From an uncultured Flavobacteriaceae bacterium (lineage in GTDB: Bacteria; Bacteroidota; Bacteroidia; Flavobacteriales; Flavobacteriaceae): DNA of 64,000 nt. The notes beneath the pieces are model-generated. The model saw only the letters and a list, made by a program, of their open reading frames with translations. It was not told the origin of the DNA and ran no database searches. Every line of letters starts with the position of its first letter. Position 1 is the stretch's first letter. Made by a program: the position numbers and the translations under genes. Below, piece after piece: positions 52,419-62,247 of the stretch. The stretch is taken from contig CANNGA010000021.1 in the NCBI GenBank assembly GCA_947504035.1, forward strand, positions 1-64,000. Direction: 5' to 3'.

Positions 52419-53732
52419 TTAGTTCGTTGATTTTAACTGAAGTTTCACAACATCGGTATACGGTTGCCCATACACATGACGTAATGAGTCTAAAATTTCA
52501 CTTTTAGCTTTGGGTAAAGGTACTTCCTCTAAACCTATTGCCTTTAGACTATCTGCCTCTGCCCTAGTTACTATACGATCATTCACCATATAAGCGATTA
52601 TTGAGTTTTTGATAGGTTCAAGCGCTTTTTCTACCTCTGGTAACTCTAAAGCCTCGATATCATTCCAATGTACTTTTTGCGTAACAGTACCTTGATCTAA
52701 TTCTAACACACCAGGGTTAGAACGCACAACCGTTTTTAATGCTTTTTCATCACATAAGTACCATTCAAAATCAATACCGTAAGCGTCTTTTATCCGCTGC
52801 TTTGCAGCTTCTCCAGAAGCGGTAAGCCCTATTATTGTATAATTATTTTTAAGCGCTCTGTCTTGTAACGCTTTCAGTTTTGAAGCGCCATCCCATTCAA
52901 TGTTATCTAAATTGTATGAAATCACAATAATCACGTTGTCTTTTGTTAAAAAGTGATCTGTGAGGTTATCTGTTGCGCTTTCAATAGAGAAGTCCTGCAC
53001 AGGTGGTGTATAGCCTTCTTGTATTACCTTAGTCTCTACACTTATAAATTCACCTGCAACTTCGGGATAAGACCCATTGGTTTTTAGTATCTGCTCTGCA
53101 CCGTTCACTTTAAACTTCCATGAATATTCTTGGACTGGTTTAGGGGCATCTTCAGGTATCTCCATTCCTGTTTTTATGTTCTTCCCTATGGCATACGCTC
53201 TAAAATCTAATGTTGGTAAATGCATTAATACATGGTAACCAAACCATAAACTTACGATAAACCCTACCATAGCAAGTACTGTAGTTAACAGCTTAGAATA
53301 TAAAGGAGTTATATGTTTCACTCCAAAAAACAGCAGCAAAATAAAAAATAACAACACGACATCTTTCCAAAACGATTCCCATGGTTTTAACTTCAGAAAA
53401 TCACCAAAACAGCCACAATCTTTTACTTTTTCAAAATAAGCAGCATAAAAGGTTAAAAATGTAAAGAAAACAATCATTAACAACAAACTCCAAACCGTAA
53501 ACTTAGGTTTGTATCCTACAAGGAGAAAGACGCCTAACACCACTTCAAAAACCACAACAAATACAGATATAAGTAAGGCATAAGGTTCTAAAAAAGGAAG
53601 ATTAAGAACATCAGCACTAAAATACTCTTGTAACTTGTATGAAAACCCTATGGGGTCGTTTAGTTTTATAAAGCCCGAAAATATAAATAATACTCCTACT
53701 AAAACTCTTGATATATGTACTATTACCTTCAT
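52419..53732 (-). CDS. DoxX-like membrane protein with thioredoxin-like domain (BT_3928 type)
   Basis: A 437-residue protein. Residues 1-180 form a DoxX/MauE-like four-helix membrane unit (VGVLFIFSGFIKLNDPIGFSYKLQEYF, VFLLVGYKPKFTVWSLLLM, CGCFGDFLKLKPWESFWKD with a Cys pair). The C-terminal soluble half resembles a thioredoxin-like fold without a CxxC. I chose the ATG giving MKVIVHISRVLVG, as the longer start precedes any conserved sequence. It lies downstream of the DUF1599 gene on the same strand. Confidence 0.85.
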   Translation of the reverse strand: MKVIVHISRVLVGVLFIFSGFIKLNDPIGFSYKLQEYFSADVLNLPFLEPYALLISVFVVVFEVVLGVFLLVGYKPKFTVWSLLLMIVFFTFLTFYAAYFEKVKDCGCFGDFLKLKPWESFWKDVVLLFFILLLFFGVKHITPLYSKLLTTVLAMVGFIVSLWFGYHVLMHLPTLDFRAYAIGKNIKTGMEIPEDAPKPVQEYSWKFKVNGAEQILKTNGSYPEVAGEFISVETKVIQEGYTPPVQDFSIESATDNLTDHFLTKDNVIIVISYNLDNIEWDGASKLKALQDRALKNNYTIIGLTASGEAAKQRIKDAYGIDFEWYLCDEKALKTVVRSNPGVLELDQGTVTQKVHWNDIEALELPEVEKALEPIKNSIIAYMVNDRIVTRAEADSLKAIGLEEVPLPKAKSEILDSLRHVYGQPYTDVVKLQLKSTN

Positions 53733-53817
53733 CGTATTTTTAAATATTAAACTTCTAAGATGCCTTTTAAGCATAACATAGAATACGTTATTAAAGTATC
53801 ACCTTCTATACATTAAT

Positions 53818-54360
53818 TTAAGAAACTTCGCTTAAATGAATTAAAGCAAAAATGGCATAATTAATCATGTCTTGATAATTGGCATCTATGCCTTCGCTTA
53901 CCAATGTTTTACCTTTATTGTCTTCAATTTGCTTTACCCGCAATAGCTTTTGCAAAATTAAATCGGTGAGACTGCTTACACGCATGTCGCGCCACGCCTC
54001 TCCATAATCATGATTTTTAGCTTCCATGAGTGCCTTTGTAGCTGCAATTTTAGCTTCATATAGTTTTGTTGCTGCATCTGTAGATAAATCTGGTTGAGCT
54101 ACCACACCTTTATCAATTTGAATCAATGCCATGATGCAGTAATTTATAATACCTATAAATTCGCTTTCTTGACCTTCATCTACCTTCTGAACCTCATTTT
54201 GTTGCAAGCCTCTAATACGTTGCGCTTTAATAAAAATCTGATCTGTTAAAGAAGGCAGTCGTAAAATACGCCACGCACTTCCGTAATCGGTCATCTTTTT
54301 AATAAACAAAGTTTTGCATGTCGCTACGATAGTATCGTATTGTTTTGAAGTTTCTGGCAT
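53818..54360 (-). CDS. DUF1599 protein (duplicated nucleotide-modification domain)
   Basis: A 180-residue cytosolic protein with two copies of one domain: MTDYGSAWRILRLPSLTDQI at about residue 22 and NHDYGEAWRDMRVSSLTDLI at about residue 115, each followed by an R-G/K-L-Q/E-I helix. DUF1599 is annotated as nucleotide-modification associated; its reaction is unknown to me. The start is the ATG giving MPETSKQYD. It is divergent from folP. Confidence 0.88.
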   Translation of the reverse strand: MPETSKQYDTIVATCKTLFIKKMTDYGSAWRILRLPSLTDQIFIKAQRIRGLQQNEVQKVDEGQESEFIGIINYCIMALIQIDKGVVAQPDLSTDAATKLYEAKIAATKALMEAKNHDYGEAWRDMRVSSLTDLILQKLLRVKQIEDNKGKTLVSEGIDANYQDMINYAIFALIHLSEVS

Positions 54361-54564
54361 AAATATAAAATCAATTGGGTGTAAATTTCGCCTAAATAGT
54401 TTTAAATTCAAAGTTAGCCCATCAATGTTTTACTTAGAACCCTTCTTTAGTCTTCTAAAATCTCTTTTTTTTATTTGAAATGCTAAAGTCTCTGCTATTT
54501 CTTGAATGGTTTTAAGATAATGTTGATAACTTTGAAATTTTAATTTTCAACTAAGCGGTTACTT

Positions 54565-55386
54565 ATGACTATAAACTGTAAAGGTCAACTTATTGATCTG
54601 TCTTCTCCTAAGGTAATGGGCGTTTTAAATGTAACTCCAGATTCGTTTTATGACGGTGGAAAGTATAAAGATGAAACTACTTTATTGAAACAAGTAGAAC
54701 GAATGCTTAACGATGGCGCTACCTTTATTGATATTGGTGCGTACAGTTCGAAACCTAACGCTGCAGAAGTAAGTTCTAGCGAAGAGTTGAAACGTATCTT
54801 ACCCATGGTAACCTTAATTTTAAAACACTTCCCTGATACGTTGCTTTCTATAGATACCTTTAGAAGCCACATAGCCGAAGCCTGTGTGACCGCAGGTGCT
54901 GCACTTGTTAATGATATTTCTGCAGGGCTTTTAGACGCCAACATGCTGCCAACTATAGCCAAATTACAAGTGCCTTATATTATGATGCATATGAGAGGGA
55001 CACCGCAAACCATGCAAAGCCTCACGGATTATGAAGACCTTGTAAAAGACATTCTTTTTTACTTTTCTAAGCGAATCACAGCAGCTAGAGATCTAGGTAT
55101 TATAGATGTTATTGTAGATCCTGGCTTTGGTTTTGCTAAAACAGCTGACCAGAATTTTGAGCTCTTAAACGCTTTAGATCTATTTAAAATCACAAAAAAG
55201 CCCTTCCTTGTTGGGGTCTCTCGAAAATCTATGATTTACAAAACCTTAAATATTACACCACAAGAAGCCTTAAATGGAACGACAGTGCTACATACAATAG
55301 GACTGCAAAAAGGTGCTTCTATTTTACGGGTTCATGATGTAAAGGAAGCTGTAGAGTGTATAGCGCTTTTGGATAGGTTAAAATAG
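54565..55386 (+). CDS. folP: Dihydropteroate synthase
   Basis: Condenses 4-aminobenzoate with dihydropterin pyrophosphate in folate synthesis; the target of sulfonamides. The 273-residue TIM barrel shows VMGVLNVTPDSFYDGG, the pterin-binding DIGAYSSKP and VNDISAG, DPGFGFAKT, GVSRKSMI and LRVHDV. No sulfonamide-resistance-type insertion can be judged. It is followed by cdaA on the same strand after 157 bp. Confidence 0.97.
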   Translation: MTINCKGQLIDLSSPKVMGVLNVTPDSFYDGGKYKDETTLLKQVERMLNDGATFIDIGAYSSKPNAAEVSSSEELKRILPMVTLILKHFPDTLLSIDTFRSHIAEACVTAGAALVNDISAGLLDANMLPTIAKLQVPYIMMHMRGTPQTMQSLTDYEDLVKDILFYFSKRITAARDLGIIDVIVDPGFGFAKTADQNFELLNALDLFKITKKPFLVGVSRKSMIYKTLNITPQEALNGTTVLHTIGLQKGASILRVHDVKEAVECIALLDRLK

Positions 55387-55543
55387 TTGTGGTTAAAATT
55401 ATATTTTTTATGCATTAAAACCGTTTTACATTATAGCCTTTCACAAAAGCAAACCTCTAAAATTTCTTTAGATTTAAGATATCCTATAAAGAATACATTT
55501 TGAATTGAATCGAATTCCTTAAATTTACCGAAACCTGTAGCTA

Positions 55544-56329
55544 TTGGAAATTTTTAACGACATTTTAAACTTTCGATTTATCGACTATCTCGATGTTGTT
55601 CTAGTAGCACTACTGCTCTATTACCTTTATAAATTGGTTAAAGGTACCGTTGCCATTAATATCTTTATAGGTATTATTATCATTTACAGTGCTTGGCGTC
55701 TTACGGTATTTCTTAACATGGAACTGCTTTCTAATATTTTTGGAGGCTTTATGAAGGTTGGTATTATTGCTCTTATTGTCGTTTTCCAACCCGAAATTAG
55801 AAAGTTTTTATTAATGGTAGGCTCTACCAATTTTAGCAGACGTCGCAAATTCCTAGAACAGCTTAAATTTTTACGATCTGAAACCACAAATGTTACAGAT
55901 ATTGATGCCATTATCTCTGCCTGTTCTAAAATGTCAATGTCTAAAACAGGCGCTTTAATCGTTTTTGAACGCAATAACAACCTCGATTTTTTAGCAGAAT
56001 CTGGAGATGAGATGAACATAAAAGTCACACAACCTATTATAGAAAGCATTTTTTTTAAGAACAGCCCTTTACATGATGGTGCTATATTAATTAATGATAA
56101 CATTGTAAAAGCAACACGGGTCATCTTACCTGTAAATAATGAAAAACACATTCCGCAACGCTTTGGTTTACGCCACAGAGCAGCTATAGGTGTTACTGAA
56201 AAAACAGATGCTTTAGCCTTGGTCGTAAGTGAAGAAACAGGATTAATATCTTACTTTAAAGATGGAGAATTTGTGGTCTTCGAAGACACTTCAGAATTGA
56301 ATACGATTATAAAACAAGATCTTGATTAA
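55544..56329 (+). CDS. cdaA: Diadenylate cyclase CdaA (c-di-AMP synthase)
   Basis: Makes c-di-AMP from ATP. Three membrane segments fill the first 90 residues, followed by a DisA_N catalytic domain with SPLHDGAILINDN (DGA motif) and RFGLRHRAAIGVTE (RHR motif). Length 261 residues as in CdaA. The start is TTG (MEIFNDILNFRF): no ATG exists upstream of the first membrane segment. The usual neighbour cdaR or glmM is absent; folP upstream is the usual Bacteroidota neighbour. Confidence 0.95.
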   Translation: MEIFNDILNFRFIDYLDVVLVALLLYYLYKLVKGTVAINIFIGIIIIYSAWRLTVFLNMELLSNIFGGFMKVGIIALIVVFQPEIRKFLLMVGSTNFSRRRKFLEQLKFLRSETTNVTDIDAIISACSKMSMSKTGALIVFERNNNLDFLAESGDEMNIKVTQPIIESIFFKNSPLHDGAILINDNIVKATRVILPVNNEKHIPQRFGLRHRAAIGVTEKTDALALVVSEETGLISYFKDGEFVVFEDTSELNTIIKQDLD

Positions 56330-56336
56330 CAAGTTT

Positions 56337-58106
56337 CTAGATCAGTTCCTTTTCCTTTAAAAACTGAACTTCATATAAATTTTTATAATAACCGCCTTCT
56401 CGTTCTAATAAAGTTTTGTGCGTCCCCTGCTCTACAATTTCTCCTGCATCCATTACTAAAATCTTATCTGCTTTTTTTACAGTAGCCAAACGGTGTGCAA
56501 TTACAATAGAGGTTCTTCCTTTGGTAATCTTATCGGTTGCATTTTGAATCAACTGTTCCGAATGAGAATCTACCGAAGAAGTTGCCTCATCTAAAATTAA
56601 AATACTTGGATTGGTTACATAAGCCCTTAAAAAAGAGATAAGCTGTCGTTGTCCTGAAGATAACATGACCCCGCGCTCTTTAACATTATAATGATAACCT
56701 CCTGGTAAACTGCTAATAAATTCGTGTACCCCAATAGATTTTGCAGCTTCGATAACCTGAGCTTCGGTAACATCTGGATGGTGTAATGTAATATTGTTCA
56801 AAATCGTATCTGCAAATAAAAACACATCTTGTAATACTACTGCTATTTGTTGGCGCAATGAAGCTAAAGTTACGTCACCAATCCCGATACCATCTATACA
56901 AATTGTACCTTTATTAATCTCGTAAAAACGATTTAATAGATTGATAATAGTAGATTTCCCAGCTCCCGTAGATCCAACTATGGCAACCGTCTCTCCTGCA
57001 TTTACCTCAAACGATACGCCTCTTAACACAGGCTCCTCAGGCACATAATTAAATTGCACATTTTTAAAAGAAATTGCACCTTTAAAATGTACGGCTTCGT
57101 GCGCACCTGTATCTTCTATTTGAGAATGCGTATCTATAACTTTAAACACACGATTGGCCGCAACCATTCCCATTTGGAGGGTGTTAAATTTATCTGCAAT
57201 TTGACGCAAAGGACGAAACAACTTAGGTATAAACATAATAAAAGCTAAAAGCACACCTTGAGAAGCCGTATCGCTTAATACATGTGTTAAACCTCCATAC
57301 CAAACCACTAAACCAATAGTTATCGATGACGATAATTCTGCTATTGGAAAAAATATAGAGTTATACCAAATCGTTTTTAACCACCCCTTTTTATGGCGTT
57401 CATTAATTTGTCTAAACTTCTCATTTTCTATAGCTTCCCTAGCAAACAATTGTAAAATTTTCATCCCAGTAAGGCGCTCTTGAACAAAAGAATTTAAATT
57501 AGAAACTTCGTTACGTACTTCTTCAAACGCTTTTTTCATATACTTTTGAAACACCTTAGTCGCATAAAGTACAATAGGCAACATACCAAATACGATAAGA
57601 CTTAGCTTCCAATTCATGTAAAACATGGCACAGCACACCACCACCATAGCAAGAATGTCCTTAAATATTTGAAACAAACCCTGTCCAAAAATATCTGCAA
57701 TACGCTCCATATCTGTAACAGACCGTGTAATCAATACCCCCACAGAAGAGGTATCGTAGTATTTCATACGAAATGCTAAAATATGATCGAATAACTTTAC
57801 CCGAACATCTTTAACCACATGTTGGCCTAACCATCCCGAATAATACATAAATACCAACTGGAACAGGAACTCTATAAAAAGCAACCCCACCATAATAAGT
57901 ACCAAATCTAAAAACCCTTCCGATAATTTCTCCTTAATATGAGTATCTACACCATACTGTAATAAATAAGGGGTCGTTACACCTAAAACAGCAATACTTA
58001 TTACTGCAATCAACACGATAAAAAACACCAGTTTATAAGGTTTTATAAACTTAAACAAACGTTTAAACAGTGTCATGTCGAATAATTGTTCTTTTGTCTT
58101 AGCCAT
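56337..58106 (-). CDS. ABC exporter, fused permease and ATPase (MsbA/multidrug type)
   Basis: A 589-residue half-transporter. Six membrane helices in residues about 25-310, then a nucleotide-binding domain with Walker A GSTGAGKSTI, signature LSSGQRQLISF, Walker B ILILDEATSSVD and H-loop IVIAHRLATV. It probably acts as a homodimer exporting lipids or drugs. The start codon directly adjoins the truA stop, so truA and the exporter are co-transcribed. It converges with cdaA. Confidence 0.93.
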   Translation of the reverse strand: MAKTKEQLFDMTLFKRLFKFIKPYKLVFFIVLIAVISIAVLGVTTPYLLQYGVDTHIKEKLSEGFLDLVLIMVGLLFIEFLFQLVFMYYSGWLGQHVVKDVRVKLFDHILAFRMKYYDTSSVGVLITRSVTDMERIADIFGQGLFQIFKDILAMVVVCCAMFYMNWKLSLIVFGMLPIVLYATKVFQKYMKKAFEEVRNEVSNLNSFVQERLTGMKILQLFAREAIENEKFRQINERHKKGWLKTIWYNSIFFPIAELSSSITIGLVVWYGGLTHVLSDTASQGVLLAFIMFIPKLFRPLRQIADKFNTLQMGMVAANRVFKVIDTHSQIEDTGAHEAVHFKGAISFKNVQFNYVPEEPVLRGVSFEVNAGETVAIVGSTGAGKSTIINLLNRFYEINKGTICIDGIGIGDVTLASLRQQIAVVLQDVFLFADTILNNITLHHPDVTEAQVIEAAKSIGVHEFISSLPGGYHYNVKERGVMLSSGQRQLISFLRAYVTNPSILILDEATSSVDSHSEQLIQNATDKITKGRTSIVIAHRLATVKKADKILVMDAGEIVEQGTHKTLLEREGGYYKNLYEVQFLKEKELI

Positions 58107-58850
58107 TTATAATACTATCGTTTCGGGGTAAGCTACTTCGGTTAAATATAAACCATGTGCTGGTACTGAATAACCAGCCTCACTTCTATTTTTAGATTTT
58201 ATTATGGTATGCAGGTCTTCTACCTTAACTTTTCCTAAACCAATATTAATCATAGTTCCAACTATGGCACGCACCATGTTCCGCAAAAAACGATCTGCCG
58301 TAATTTCAAAATGAAGTTCGTTAGCAACCTGCTTCCATTCTGCTACCATAATATCACAATAATACGTTTTTACATCGGTATTAGTCTTAGAGAAGCATTG
58401 AAAATCTTTATATTCCAATAAGATTCGCGTTGCTGCATTCATTTTATCGACATCTAAATGCTGCTTTAAATAATATGACGTTTGGTGGGTGAATACATTT
58501 TTCTGTAAGCTCACTCTATAGCGGTAACTACGACGCGTGGCATGAAATCTGGCATGAGCATCAAGGTTAACCTTATAAATACGATCTACAGCAATATCAA
58601 AAGGCAAAAAAGCATTGAGTTTATACACCAAATCCTTCGCCTCAAAACCTTTATTAGTTTCAAAATGTGCAACCATTTCTGTTGCATGCACACCCGCATC
58701 GGTTCTTCCCGCTCCAACTATAGCTATAGTTTCATTTAGCAAACGCGATAATGCATTTTCTAAAACTTCTTGTACCGAAATAGCATTGGGCTGTATTTGC
58801 CAACCATGGTAGGCACTACCATTATATGAAAGTTGTATAAAATATCGCAA
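58107..58850 (-). CDS. truA: tRNA pseudouridine(38-40) synthase
   Basis: Makes pseudouridine at positions 38-40 of the tRNA anticodon arm. The 247-residue protein has YNGSAYHGWQIQPN at the N-terminus, the catalytic Asp in GAGRTDAGVHATEM, RYRYRVSL, FEITADRFLRNMVRAIVGTMINIG and APAHGL-like VPAHGLYL near the C-terminus. First gene of a unit with the ABC exporter. Confidence 0.96.
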   Translation of the reverse strand: MRYFIQLSYNGSAYHGWQIQPNAISVQEVLENALSRLLNETIAIVGAGRTDAGVHATEMVAHFETNKGFEAKDLVYKLNAFLPFDIAVDRIYKVNLDAHARFHATRRSYRYRVSLQKNVFTHQTSYYLKQHLDVDKMNAATRILLEYKDFQCFSKTNTDVKTYYCDIMVAEWKQVANELHFEITADRFLRNMVRAIVGTMINIGLGKVKVEDLHTIIKSKNRSEAGYSVPAHGLYLTEVAYPETIVL

Positions 58851-59077
58851 ATCCTTTTATTTTAAATCATTCACCAACGAAGTCAACTAAACTTCTCCTC
58901 TAAGGCACAAAGATACTTACATTTCTAATTTTAAAATTTAGTATTAACATGATATTAGTTGTTTTAATAGCAGCCTTAGATCTCAATTAACACTGTATTT
59001 CAAAACTAATTTCTTTTTTAGAAACTGGTACAGTATAATTTCTTAAAATTGTTATTCAAATTAGTACAAAACATTTC

Positions 59078-59572
59078 ATGACCAAAATTTTATTACTTTC
59101 AGACACGCATAGTTATATGGATACCGCTATTTTAAAACATGTAAAGCACGCTGATGAAGTATGGCATGCTGGAGATATTGGTACTTTAGACGTCACAGAC
59201 GCTATTAAAGCCCTAAAACCCCTTAGAGCCGTTTATGGAAATATAGACGCCAAAGAGGTACGTAGTGAGTTTCCCGAACATAACCGCTTTATGTGTGAAG
59301 GTGTAGATGTATGGATGACACATATTGGAGGTTATCCCCCAAAATACAATAATCGCGTGGCTGAAACTATAAAGATAAATCCACCACGTTTGTTCATCTG
59401 TGGCCATTCGCACATTCTAAAAGTAATGCCTGATAAATCACTAAATCTGTTACATATGAATCCTGGTGCAGTAGGTACCCATGGGTTTCACAAAGTTAGA
59501 ACCATGCTTCGATTCACTATCGATGGTAAGAAAATCGATAACTTAGAAGTGATTGAGTTTGATAGACGCTAG
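59078..59572 (+). CDS. YfcE-type metallophosphoesterase
   Basis: A 164-residue calcineurin-like phosphodiesterase. Metal ligands in order: LLSDTHSYMD, HAGDIGT, YGNIDAKEV, THIGGYP, CGHSHILKV and HMNPGAVGTHG. Length and motifs match the MJ0936/YfcE family, active in vitro on phosphodiesters; the physiological substrate is unknown. Monocistronic. Confidence 0.93.
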   Translation: MTKILLLSDTHSYMDTAILKHVKHADEVWHAGDIGTLDVTDAIKALKPLRAVYGNIDAKEVRSEFPEHNRFMCEGVDVWMTHIGGYPPKYNNRVAETIKINPPRLFICGHSHILKVMPDKSLNLLHMNPGAVGTHGFHKVRTMLRFTIDGKKIDNLEVIEFDRR

Positions 59573-59697
59573 TACGTACTTATTTTTTAGATTATGAAAG
59601 GTTTACATAAAAAAACAATATATGTACGGGTAGAACGTAGCTAAAAAAGGGCATCTTTAACTTAAAGTAGCAAAATACACTATGTACTCATTAAAAA

Positions 59698-59721
59698 AGC
59701 CCAAGATCTTCACCTTGGGCT
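59698..59721 (-). terminator. Terminator of the DUF4293 gene
   Basis: AGCCCAAG and CTTGGGCT around an 8-nt loop, followed on the minus strand by a T run, 30 nt after the stop codon. Confidence 0.9.
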
Positions 59722-59750
59722 TACGCACTATTACTACTAAGATGTTAGGT

Positions 59751-60161
59751 TTAACGTAACCGATCTACAGATTTTACAAGATCTTCATCCTTCTTGATAG
59801 CTTTATTAGCTAAAGCTATACATACGATAGAGATGATAGGAAGAAACATCCCAATACCTTTCTCAGAAACCACAGTTTCTCCAGATAAATTAAGAGACAG
59901 ATACACGAAAAATCCTAGTAAAATAAAGTTTAATATGATGTTAAGACGCCCCAACACAAATTGAAGCTTCCTATTTTTAAACAAAAATATACTTACCAAT
60001 GCTAATACTCCTGATGCTATAAACACTAAAAAATAAGGAAGTACAGCATGAGCGAAAACCAAAGCCCCTTTAATCGTCGTCCATAAATGGAATACATAAG
60101 GGCCTCCTAAAGCGCTTATTGCAGCTAGTATTAAATATACACTTTGTATGCGTTGTAACAT
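59751..60161 (-). CDS. DUF4293 membrane protein
   Basis: A 136-residue membrane protein with four helices and the family start MLQRIQSVYLILAAI; C-terminal region ANKAIKKDEDLVKSVDRLR. Found next to rho in Bacteroidota, as here (divergent). Function unknown. A -7 element TATTTTTG lies 23 nt upstream. Confidence 0.92.
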   Translation of the reverse strand: MLQRIQSVYLILAAISALGGPYVFHLWTTIKGALVFAHAVLPYFLVFIASGVLALVSIFLFKNRKLQFVLGRLNIILNFILLGFFVYLSLNLSGETVVSEKGIGMFLPIISIVCIALANKAIKKDEDLVKSVDRLR

Positions 60162-60183
60162 CGTTCTTACAAGTATTGGATTG

Positions 60184-60191
60184 CAAAAATA
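60184..60191 (-). promoter_or_regulatory. -7 element of the DUF4293 gene
   Basis: TATTTTTG on the minus strand, 23 nt before the start codon. No good -33 TTG. Confidence 0.45.
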
Positions 60192-60362
60192 GTAGTTTCT
60201 TTATAAAATTGGCTGTTTTAATTAAAATAAAGTTGTATTATTGCAATAGTTATTTCCAACAATCGCAATAAGAGATTGTTAACTCTTCAGAATAAAAAAT
60301 CTATTTTTTTTCAGAAAACTCTAAAATTCACATCCAAAATAATAGCATTCAATTAAACATTT

Positions 60363-62075
60363 ATGTTTGAAATTTCACAATTAAAAGAAAAAAAACTTAT
60401 TGATTTACAAGAGATTGCAAAGCAATTAAGTATTCCTAAATACCGTTCTTTAAAAAAGTTAGATCTTGTATATCAAATATTAGATTATCAAGCTGCAAAT
60501 CCTAAAGCAGCGAAAGAAGTTGCCCCAACAACGTCTGCTCCTGCAAAAGAGAAAAAAACAGACCAACCTGTTAAAAAAACAAGGCAGCGCATTCAAAAAC
60601 CAACGGCTACCGATATTAAAAAAAGTAGTCCTGAAAAGCCTGTTACTGCTACAGCTGTTGCACCTGTTGTAAAAGAAAACACCTCTAAAGACAATAGCCC
60701 TAAGCAAGATGCGCCTAAAGAAAAAACGGTAGAAGCTGAAACTGCAGTAAAGCCAAGCGCCGTTCAAGCACCTAAGGAAAAACAAGTTAAAAGTCAAAAT
60801 GAGGCTTCTAAACCCTCTAATACAAATCAAAACAGAGGGCCAAAGGATAACAAACAAAGAAATCAGCACCAAAAACGCGATAACAACCATCAACATAAAA
60901 ACAAAGGCAATAACGGCAACAAAGACAATAGGAACCGTTACCGTGAGCCTGATTTCGAATTTGATGCTATTATAGAAAGTGAGGGCGTTTTAGATGTTAT
61001 GCAAGATGGATATGGTTTTTTAAGATCTTCTGATTACAATTACTTATCATCTCCAGACGATATTTATGTATCTCAATCCCAAATTCGTTTATTCGGACTT
61101 AAAAAAGGGGATACCGTTTTAGGTCATGTAAGACCTCCAAAAGAGGGTGAAAAATACTTTCCGCTTATAAAAGTGAGTAAAATAAATGGACAAGACCCTA
61201 ATGTTGTTAGAGATCGTGTCGCTTTTGAACATTTAACACCTTTATTCCCTCAGGAAAAATTTAATATAGCAGAACGTCAAAGTACCATTTCTACTCGAAT
61301 AATGGACTTATTTGCGCCTATTGGTAAAGGACAACGTGGTATGATTGTGTCACAACCAAAGACAGGTAAAACAATGTTACTAAAGGATGTCGCCAATGCC
61401 ATAGCAGCGAACCATCCTGAAGTGTACCAAATGATCCTTTTAATAGATGAACGTCCAGAAGAAGTTACAGACATGCAACGTAATGTACGTGGCGAAGTCA
61501 TTGCTTCTACTTTTGATAAAGAAGCTCATGAACATGTAAAGATTGCTGATATTGTCCTTGAAAAAGCCAAGCGTTTGGTAGAATGTGGTCATGATGTAGT
61601 TATTCTTTTAGATTCTATTACACGACTGGCTAGAGCTTATAATACTGTACAACCCGCTTCTGGTAAAATTTTAAGTGGTGGTGTAGATGCAAATGCTTTA
61701 CACAAACCAAAACGTTTCTTTGGTGCTGCTCGTAATATCGAAAATGGAGGCTCTTTAACCATCATCGCTACAGCGCTTACAGAAACTGGCTCTAAAATGG
61801 ATGAAGTTATTTTTGAAGAATTTAAAGGTACAGGTAATATGGAACTGCAATTGGATAGAAAAATATCTAACCGTAGAATCTTCCCTGCTATCGATCTTAC
61901 CTCTTCGAGTACACGTCGTGATGACATCTTATTAGATGATGTTACCGTACAACGTATGTGGGTAATGCGCAAATATCTCGCAGATATGAACCCTGTTGAA
62001 GCTATGGAATTTATTAACGATCGTTTCAAACAAACTAAAAATAATGAGGAATTCTTAATTTCCATGAATGGCTAA
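60363..62075 (+). CDS. rho: Transcription termination factor Rho
   Basis: An RNA-dependent ATPase hexamer that ends transcription. The 570-residue protein is longer than the E. coli form (about 419). Order: Rho_N helical domain (1-45), a low-complexity insert of about 145 residues (50-195) rich in Lys, Pro, Gln and Asn, the cold-shock RNA-binding domain ([20 protein letters not shown], about 210-285), and the RecA-like ATPase with [11 protein letters not shown] (about 329), [11 protein letters not shown], the Q-loop and R-loop, and [16 protein letters not shown]. Such inserts are common in Bacteroidota and may add RNA-binding or condensate properties. Confidence 0.97.
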   Translation: MFEISQLKEKKLIDLQEIAKQLSIPKYRSLKKLDLVYQILDYQAANPKAAKEVAPTTSAPAKEKKTDQPVKKTRQRIQKPTATDIKKSSPEKPVTATAVAPVVKENTSKDNSPKQDAPKEKTVEAETAVKPSAVQAPKEKQVKSQNEASKPSNTNQNRGPKDNKQRNQHQKRDNNHQHKNKGNNGNKDNRNRYREPDFEFDAIIESEGVLDVMQDGYGFLRSSDYNYLSSPDDIYVSQSQIRLFGLKKGDTVLGHVRPPKEGEKYFPLIKVSKINGQDPNVVRDRVAFEHLTPLFPQEKFNIAERQSTISTRIMDLFAPIGKGQRGMIVSQPKTGKTMLLKDVANAIAANHPEVYQMILLIDERPEEVTDMQRNVRGEVIASTFDKEAHEHVKIADIVLEKAKRLVECGHDVVILLDSITRLARAYNTVQPASGKILSGGVDANALHKPKRFFGAARNIENGGSLTIIATALTETGSKMDEVIFEEFKGTGNMELQLDRKISNRRIFPAIDLTSSSTRRDDILLDDVTVQRMWVMRKYLADMNPVEAMEFINDRFKQTKNNEEFLISMNG

Positions 62076-62101
62076 TTAAGTACCACATAGCATATTTAAA
62101 A

Positions 62102-62126
62102 AAACCTTGAACTCTATTCAAGGTTT
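62102..62126 (+). terminator. Terminator of rho
   Basis: AAACCTTGAA, loop CTCTA, TTCAAGGTTT and a T run, 26 nt after the rho stop codon. Confidence 0.9.
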
Positions 62127-62247
62127 TTTTTATAGTATCTATTTCCTTTTAATTCTATGTTTAATTCTGCAATTTATAGCCTTATACCATTTCGATATAA
62201 AATGTATTGTATAGAAAGCTTATTTTAGATAAAATTAAATTTCAAAC

